Source: Euplotes aediculatus
Taxonomy: Eukaryota; Ciliophora; Spirotrichea; Euplotida; Euplotidae
DNA: 55,229 bases
Reading direction: 5' to 3'
Assembly: GCA_030463445.1 (NCBI GenBank)
Contig: JAQGFW010033586.1
Location: forward strand, 1-55,229
Shown here piece after piece: positions 52,501-55,229 of the stretch; within the stretch, counting starts at the first letter, position 1, and every line of letters starts with the position of its first letter. The notes under the pieces were generated by a model. The model was given only the letters and a program-made list of their open reading frames with translations, searched no databases and was not told the origin of the DNA. Both the position numbers and the translations under genes were made by a program.

Positions 52501-55229
52501 AAGTACAAGTTCGATACTAATCGGGGCATACACTGGTACAAATATTCCGAGTACTATAACAGCGTCTGAATCGTGTATAACTGCTCGCTTCACTTCAAAT
52601 GCCACTAATACCGCAGCTGGATGGAACGCTACGATTTCATGCGTTGACCCTGCAACATCTTGCGTTGGACCGAGCATGAACTTTACAAACCCTACGCTTA
52701 TATCGGGTACAGCAGGAGCCAATGGGGCTCAATATCGTTTTAGTAACATTCTACCTGGAGTTGATGGTATCATCACAATTGTGAGCCGTACTCATTCGGA
52801 TATTTCGATTTTTGATATTGATGCAAACGCCGCAACTTATGGTGGCTATGAATACGGCTTTCAACCTTTGATTGACTACAACTATGTGAATGGTGGTGGT
52901 AGCTATGACCCTGCTGGCGAAAAAAGTGTAACCTTCAAACTCGACTTTGTCAATGCTGGTACAACAACGGCTCGCCCGATTCCGGCTTTCAACATGACAG
53001 CTATTGATGTAGATGGTAGTGGTGAAGCCAACGAAATCAGAGAGTTTTTTGAAACGAGTGGTCATAATTATTTCGAGAGACAAACGACCTCTACACTTAC
53101 GATTACGGGAGCGAATTCGGGCGGAACAAATAAAGCCAAAGGACCAATTACTAACTATCCGAATATTGACGAAACAGCATTCGACGTAATGATTGGGTAC
53201 TATTATACAAATGTTAGTTCTGTTACCTTTAAATACGGTGCCGACTACGGTGGTTCGACCACAATGGGCGATATTGACATCAATAATTCTGACGAAAAAC
53301 GTAGAAATTCACTCAATTTCAAATGCTATAACTTAAATCTACAATCGGCACTTAATATCTCTGGAACTGTCTGGAATGATGCCGATGGTAGTGCAGCCAA
53401 TACATTTAGCAATATTTATACTGATGGCGAATCGGGAACCAATGCAAGTAGCGGAGTCCACGCAGTTTTGACCAATTCGAGCGGAACGGTTATTCAATCT
53501 ACCCCTGTTGGCAACGACGGAACATTCTTGTTTACAGGCATTGCTGTTAATCAAAACAATTTACGGATTCGTATCACAACAACGGCTGGTACAGTAGGCT
53601 CGGCGGCACCTACGGCTGCAATTCCATCAGACTGGGTAAATACTTCGCCATTGATTCATACAGGCTTTAACGTAACAACTTTTGATGTTGTAGGTAAAGA
53701 TTTTGGTATTCAACGTCCGCCAGAAAGTGATGATAAAACCGCCGCTTCGCAAAATAACCCAGGGGGTACAGTCAAAGTTCAGACACCTTCATTGAGCGGC
53801 GATGACCCCGAAGATGGTGTGATGGGTACAGGTCAAACATTTGTTATTAAGACCTTACCTATCAATGCAACGCTCTATTATAACAATGTTCCGGTTGTGA
53901 TTGGGCAAGTTATCAATTCTTACAATCCAACCTTATTGACAATTGACCCTAACGATGGTGTATTGACAGTTGTATTTACTTATGCGGCTCGTGATATTGC
54001 AGGATACGAAGACTTGACTCCTGCCACGGTTACGATGCCATTTACTTGCCCATCAACTGCCATAACAGTTACAAATGGTTCGAGGTGCGGCACAGGCACA
54101 GTTACTTTATCCGCTACTGGATGCTCGGGCGGAACGGTATCTTGGTTTGCTACCTCGACAGGCGGAACAACCTTAGCAACAGGTTTGAGTTACACAACAC
54201 CAAGTATCACAACAACTACAAACTATTATGCCGAATGTACGATTGGTGGCTGTACGAGTGCTTCTCGTATGATGGCAACGGCTACAATAAATACAATACC
54301 AACACCAACAGCAGGAGGAACAACCGTTTGTGTCGATAGCCCAATAAATCTAACATCATCGGGTGGTACATATTATACATGGGCAGGGCCAAACTCGTTT
54401 ACTTCGACAGCTCAAAATCCTTCGATTTCTAACGCAACAACCGCAATGGGAGGTATTTATACCGTAACTGCTTATCAAGTAAATGGTTCTGCTGATAATA
54501 TCGTAAGAGCTTTTGCAGGATTCAATACCGCTAACTTCTCATATATCAATTCAACAAATTCATACGCTGGTCCACAAAATTTATTTAATACATTGAATGA
54601 TGATGGTGGTAATTCTTTCCACGCATCAATGAGTACTGCTGGACAAACTTATGGTATTGCTTATAATTTAGCCAATGATTACTACATATCCAATCTCTCT
54701 ATTGATGCCCGTAATGATTGCTGTACCGAAAGAGGCAAAGGTGGTGTAATGCAAGTTTATAACAATGGCGTATTGGTATATCAAAGTAATACACTGACAG
54801 GTACAGGAAACGGTATTATTTCTGCTACTCCGACACCAAATGTAATCGGAGACCAGGTTAGATATGTGTTCTTGAATGGAGCAGCAACTGCTTCTGGCGA
54901 AACACTAATCAATTTCAACGAATGGCTTATAGAAGGTAATTTAATTTGTCAAGCTACCGCAACGGCTAATGTCGTTGTGAATACAATTCCTTCAGCTCCG
55001 ACTTCGGCTGGTAATAGTCGTTGCGGTACGGGGACAGTTGCTCTGACTGCTTCGGGCTGTGCTGGCGGTACTATTTCGTGGTTTAGCTCTGCAACGGGCG
55101 GTGCGGCTCTCTCAACGGGGGCAAACTACACCACTCCAAGCATTTCGGCTACCACTACTTATTATGTAGAATGTTCTTTGAATGGTTGTGTGAGCAGTTC
55201 AAGAAATGCTGTTACTGCTACTATTAATA
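46511..55229 (+). CDS. Giant secreted adhesin-like multidomain protein (partial, runs off right edge)
   Basis: One open frame of at least 2,906 codons has no stop to the window end. The first in-frame start is GTG at 46511; no ATG precedes the signal peptide (hydrophobic core about residues 24-40, cut near ILAQ). The order is: choice-of-anchor A domain (about 45-355), carbohydrate-binding-like module, CHU-type Ig domain, further carbohydrate-binding-like and PKD-like modules, a SprB-type repeat hosting PA14 (about 1225-1390), a run of CHU-associated Ig domains, a CUB domain (about 1940-2045), a domain of unknown type, a CnaB/SdrD-like domain (NISGTVWNDADGS), another Ig unit and more. It is Thr/Ser/Gly-rich and should be surface-exposed. 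No C-terminal type IX sorting domain is visible because the gene is cut. Confidence 0.88.
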   Translation, partial: MIKICNILYFCYRSNSKNNIKLKCLGIVLLYLFISQNILAQNPISGNQGFQVISEGNFTTSNAYHIHGPLAVGGNMILNTPSMGEINMDNVGSYVFSGDGSATTGLLVKGRVTWTTGSAKVLNSKYIHVGNSTGSTSSNNGGTGLTQVLPSGTSYNNAKRIEASIIQPTNIFQTVGFDFTTLFNTYRTTSTNLGGNANNVQLYNSSNVAISGNNVSSSQNVKITTLNTGVNYLNLTSTSLNNITELLFETNAVPSESKILIINVPITANFVWNNRNMPGVNGAQGPYVLWNFYGSTTYNLTINTASMIVGTVFAPNMNLIKSGTGDTEGNIIAKTIQLGLGEIHNYQFDSDLTTVNSFSCSGSCEGSNLIVNPQFEANLNNWTSTNGGTLTTGSGGTYGKFIELNVGDATGTFTVYQDVTFSANAPYKFIGYAAKHGVNNLVKMYLEFYNGTTYITKTTDVNITKNYDGTFQTVNFEGTTPANTTKIRVVGWTQNNALKFDNVSLVGCVSCFTITPATATICAGQNTTLTANNCSGTISWNTGATTSTITVNPSTTTTYTATCTTTSSNLLTNPGFETGNLSSWDNWANTSITSVSGERYSGTYGAKVTATSSGGGFAQSYPTTPGESFTLTVRGKVSSATPWSGVGIQFFNSSYTNLGYTSVEINATSSFQQYTVTAIAPAGAAFVQAYSWSEVSAIMYLDDFSMTKVETSSTTATVTVNAPPTATAGSNSPVTSGGTINLTSSGGGTYTWVGPSGFTSTAQNPSRTGANSTMAGVYTVTVTNGCTATATTNVTISGACAVTASASSNSPICVGNTLNLTGSGSGGTSSQLATNGNFSSGNTGFSTDYTSPGGYNITTNPNLVWNWAPSCTAYGGSGNMMVGDGNGNANSRFWYQTINVTAGVTYTLSFYAFDFWGGSVAAKLQWGVNGTKIGSVLNLSTGGCNTWQQLTTTWTATSTGTATFAIYNNETSGGSNDFGIDEVSILGASAYTYNWSGPNSFTSTQQNPSISNVTNATDGIYTLTVTNNGCTATKTTDVVINATTVPTTTSASRCGTGTLTLTAAGCTGTYNWYAASSGGSSLGTGASFTTPSVSSTTTYFVDCTVGSCVSTRASAVATVNSAPITPVATVISTGCTGSTGSINITNLPDGLSSNIDSGAWTQYKESYTDLAAGTYTIGFQAANGCTSSASFTVTTSTDNPSLSLAKTDPTCTTTGSITVTGSGGTTGLGKASYDLWLGISGTAVSNLTSNANYPNSPSVSTTVGILEGYINSYDNFGGRISGYIVPPTTGTYYLWIASDDDSQLWGSSDANPANKSLIASVTGWTGSREWNKFTSQKTAALSLVAGQIYYFEALYKEGGGGDNIAIGWSKPGESTTVPSEVITGKHIRPNVASSVTTPVYQYRINSGAFQSSNTFTGLAAGTYTVTIQDAGGCTSTSTITLTTTGSLAAPTATGASRCGTGTVTLTASGCAGTYNWYAAPTGGSSLGTGASFTTPSISATTIYYVDCTSGTCVSTRAAATATINAIPAAPTGNNNGRCGTGTVTLTASGCTGGQISWFSTATGGAALSTNTTSFTTPSISTTTTYYAQCSINSCVSATRTAVTASISTVPAAPTATGGSRCGTGTVTLTASGCSGGQINWFSTATGGVALSTNTTSFLTPSISTNTTYFAECNVSGCVSATRASALATINTAVSLTAINDTECVGSTASIGVTPSGGSGFTYSWSGPNGFNSTLQNPTISNVQTTNAGAYTVTVTNSVGCSASVSVSLIVNTVPSAPTTTDNDRCGNGTVTLSASGCAGGTISWFSTATGGSALSTNTSTFTTPSLTAPTTATYYVACTINGCTSSTREPAVANAYGYPTATASSNSPVAQDTDIYLTSSGGTSYSWIGPNDYTSIGQNPVIFSAAPSMAGVYTVTVTNNGCTAVATTQVIITGGNTGAGGSCSGNFTDTGGTSANYSNNQDITQTFCAETGKNLKLTFASFALENNADFLYVYDGPSTSSILIGAYTGTNIPSTITASESCITARFTSNATNTAAGWNATISCVDPATSCVGPSMNFTNPTLISGTAGANGAQYRFSNILPGVDGIITIVSRTHSDISIFDIDANAATYGGYEYGFQPLIDYNYVNGGGSYDPAGEKSVTFKLDFVNAGTTTARPIPAFNMTAIDVDGSGEANEIREFFETSGHNYFERQTTSTLTITGANSGGTNKAKGPITNYPNIDETAFDVMIGYYYTNVSSVTFKYGADYGGSTTMGDIDINNSDEKRRNSLNFKCYNLNLQSALNISGTVWNDADGSAANTFSNIYTDGESGTNASSGVHAVLTNSSGTVIQSTPVGNDGTFLFTGIAVNQNNLRIRITTTAGTVGSAAPTAAIPSDWVNTSPLIHTGFNVTTFDVVGKDFGIQRPPESDDKTAASQNNPGGTVKVQTPSLSGDDPEDGVMGTGQTFVIKTLPINATLYYNNVPVVIGQVINSYNPTLLTIDPNDGVLTVVFTYAARDIAGYEDLTPATVTMPFTCPSTAITVTNGSRCGTGTVTLSATGCSGGTVSWFATSTGGTTLATGLSYTTPSITTTTNYYAECTIGGCTSASRMMATATINTIPTPTAGGTTVCVDSPINLTSSGGTYYTWAGPNSFTSTAQNPSISNATTAMGGIYTVTAYQVNGSADNIVRAFAGFNTANFSYINSTNSYAGPQNLFNTLNDDGGNSFHASMSTAGQTYGIAYNLANDYYISNLSIDARNDCCTERGKGGVMQVYNNGVLVYQSNTLTGTGNGIISATPTPNVIGDQVRYVFLNGAATASGETLINFNEWLIEGNLICQATATANVVVNTIPSAPTSAGNSRCGTGTVALTASGCAGGTISWFSSATGGAALSTGANYTTPSISATTTYYVECSLNGCVSSSRNAVTATIN
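49660..55229 (+). repeat. Seven CHU-associated Ig-like (Ig_7-type) repeats within the giant gene
   Basis: Units starting RCGxGTxTLxAxGC begin near 49666, 50876, 51117, 51367, 51859, 54082 and 55015, the last cut by the window. Each is about 70-80 residues and ends TTYYxxCxxxGCxS. Three consecutive units (50876 to about 51580) recur every 240-250 bases with very similar codons, indicating expansion by duplication. Two cysteines per unit (ASGC and xCxxxGC) suggest disulfides. Confidence 0.8.

Noticed and set aside
47720-53554. Many minus-strand open frames (for example 47720-48085, 49522-49971, 51265-51648, 51673-51960, 52390-52722)
   Set aside because: They are antisense to the giant gene, rich in Val/Pro/Ala because the coding strand repeats Thr, Gly and Ser codons, and have no family features.
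1-55229. tRNA, rRNA, known riboswitches, phage modules or a replication origin
   Set aside because: None seen by eye on either strand; a covariance-model search would be needed to exclude small RNAs.

Overview
The window looks like chromosomal DNA of a low-GC member of the Bacteroidota, most likely order Cytophagales. This rests on family content (PorQ of the type IX secretion system, DUF5686, DUF6503, DUF2911, CHU-type Ig repeats), on Bacteroidota-style -7 promoter elements (TAnnTTTG), and on many small Crp/Fnr and AraC-type regulators. I saw no rRNA, tRNA, CRISPR array or phage module.

Layout. Positions 1-31000 are ordinary housekeeping and metabolic genes in short operons: a dihydroorotase-like protein, gcvH, lpxH, a Tat-exported sugar isomerase-like protein, an MFS transporter with a nitrilase, a membrane-anchored AraC regulator, a small-protein cluster with an intact subclass B1 metallo-beta-lactamase, alanine dehydrogenase with a divergent Lrp regulator, envelope genes (DUF6503, DUF5686, DUF2911), four Crp/Fnr-type regulators, tcdA, a TatD-like gene, an MpaB/Lcp-type oxygenase and a truncated haemoglobin. 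A small inverted-repeat element has inserted exactly at the junction of two overlapping genes near 13.5 kb.

Positions 31.0-42.9 kb form a distinct, more AT-rich block bordered by mobile-element debris: an IS630 remnant and a truncated serine recombinase on the left, and a decayed DDE insertion sequence with clear 14-bp terminal repeats on the right. Inside is a compact six-gene minus-strand operon (tandem universal stress protein, a 76-residue protein, a glycosyltransferase fused to a HAD phosphatase, a hibernation factor, an MscS channel and an APC permease), then a membrane-anchored coiled-coil protein, an OmpR-type response regulator with its histidine kinase, and a small unknown gene. Three promoters here (before the usp operon, the coiled-coil gene and the small gene at 41.6 kb) share one operator: three heptamers related to ATTAGAA, 22 and 11 bp apart, always 13 bp from the -7 heptamer. 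A fourth, weaker copy points into the insertion sequence. The simplest reading is a self-contained stress and osmotic-adaptation regulon run by the linked two-component system. I consider this the most interesting system in the window.

Positions 42.9-46.2 kb return to housekeeping (ung, apaG, a methyltransferase-like gene, a small secreted protein, porQ). From about 46.5 kb to the right edge there is one open frame of at least 2,906 codons: a giant secreted adhesin-like protein with a choice-of-anchor A domain, CHU-type Ig repeats, PKD-like, CUB, PA14 and carbohydrate-binding-like domains. Several of these appear inserted inside Ig or SprB-type domains. It runs off the window, so its C-terminal sorting domain is not visible. 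The adjacent PorQ fits export by the type IX system.
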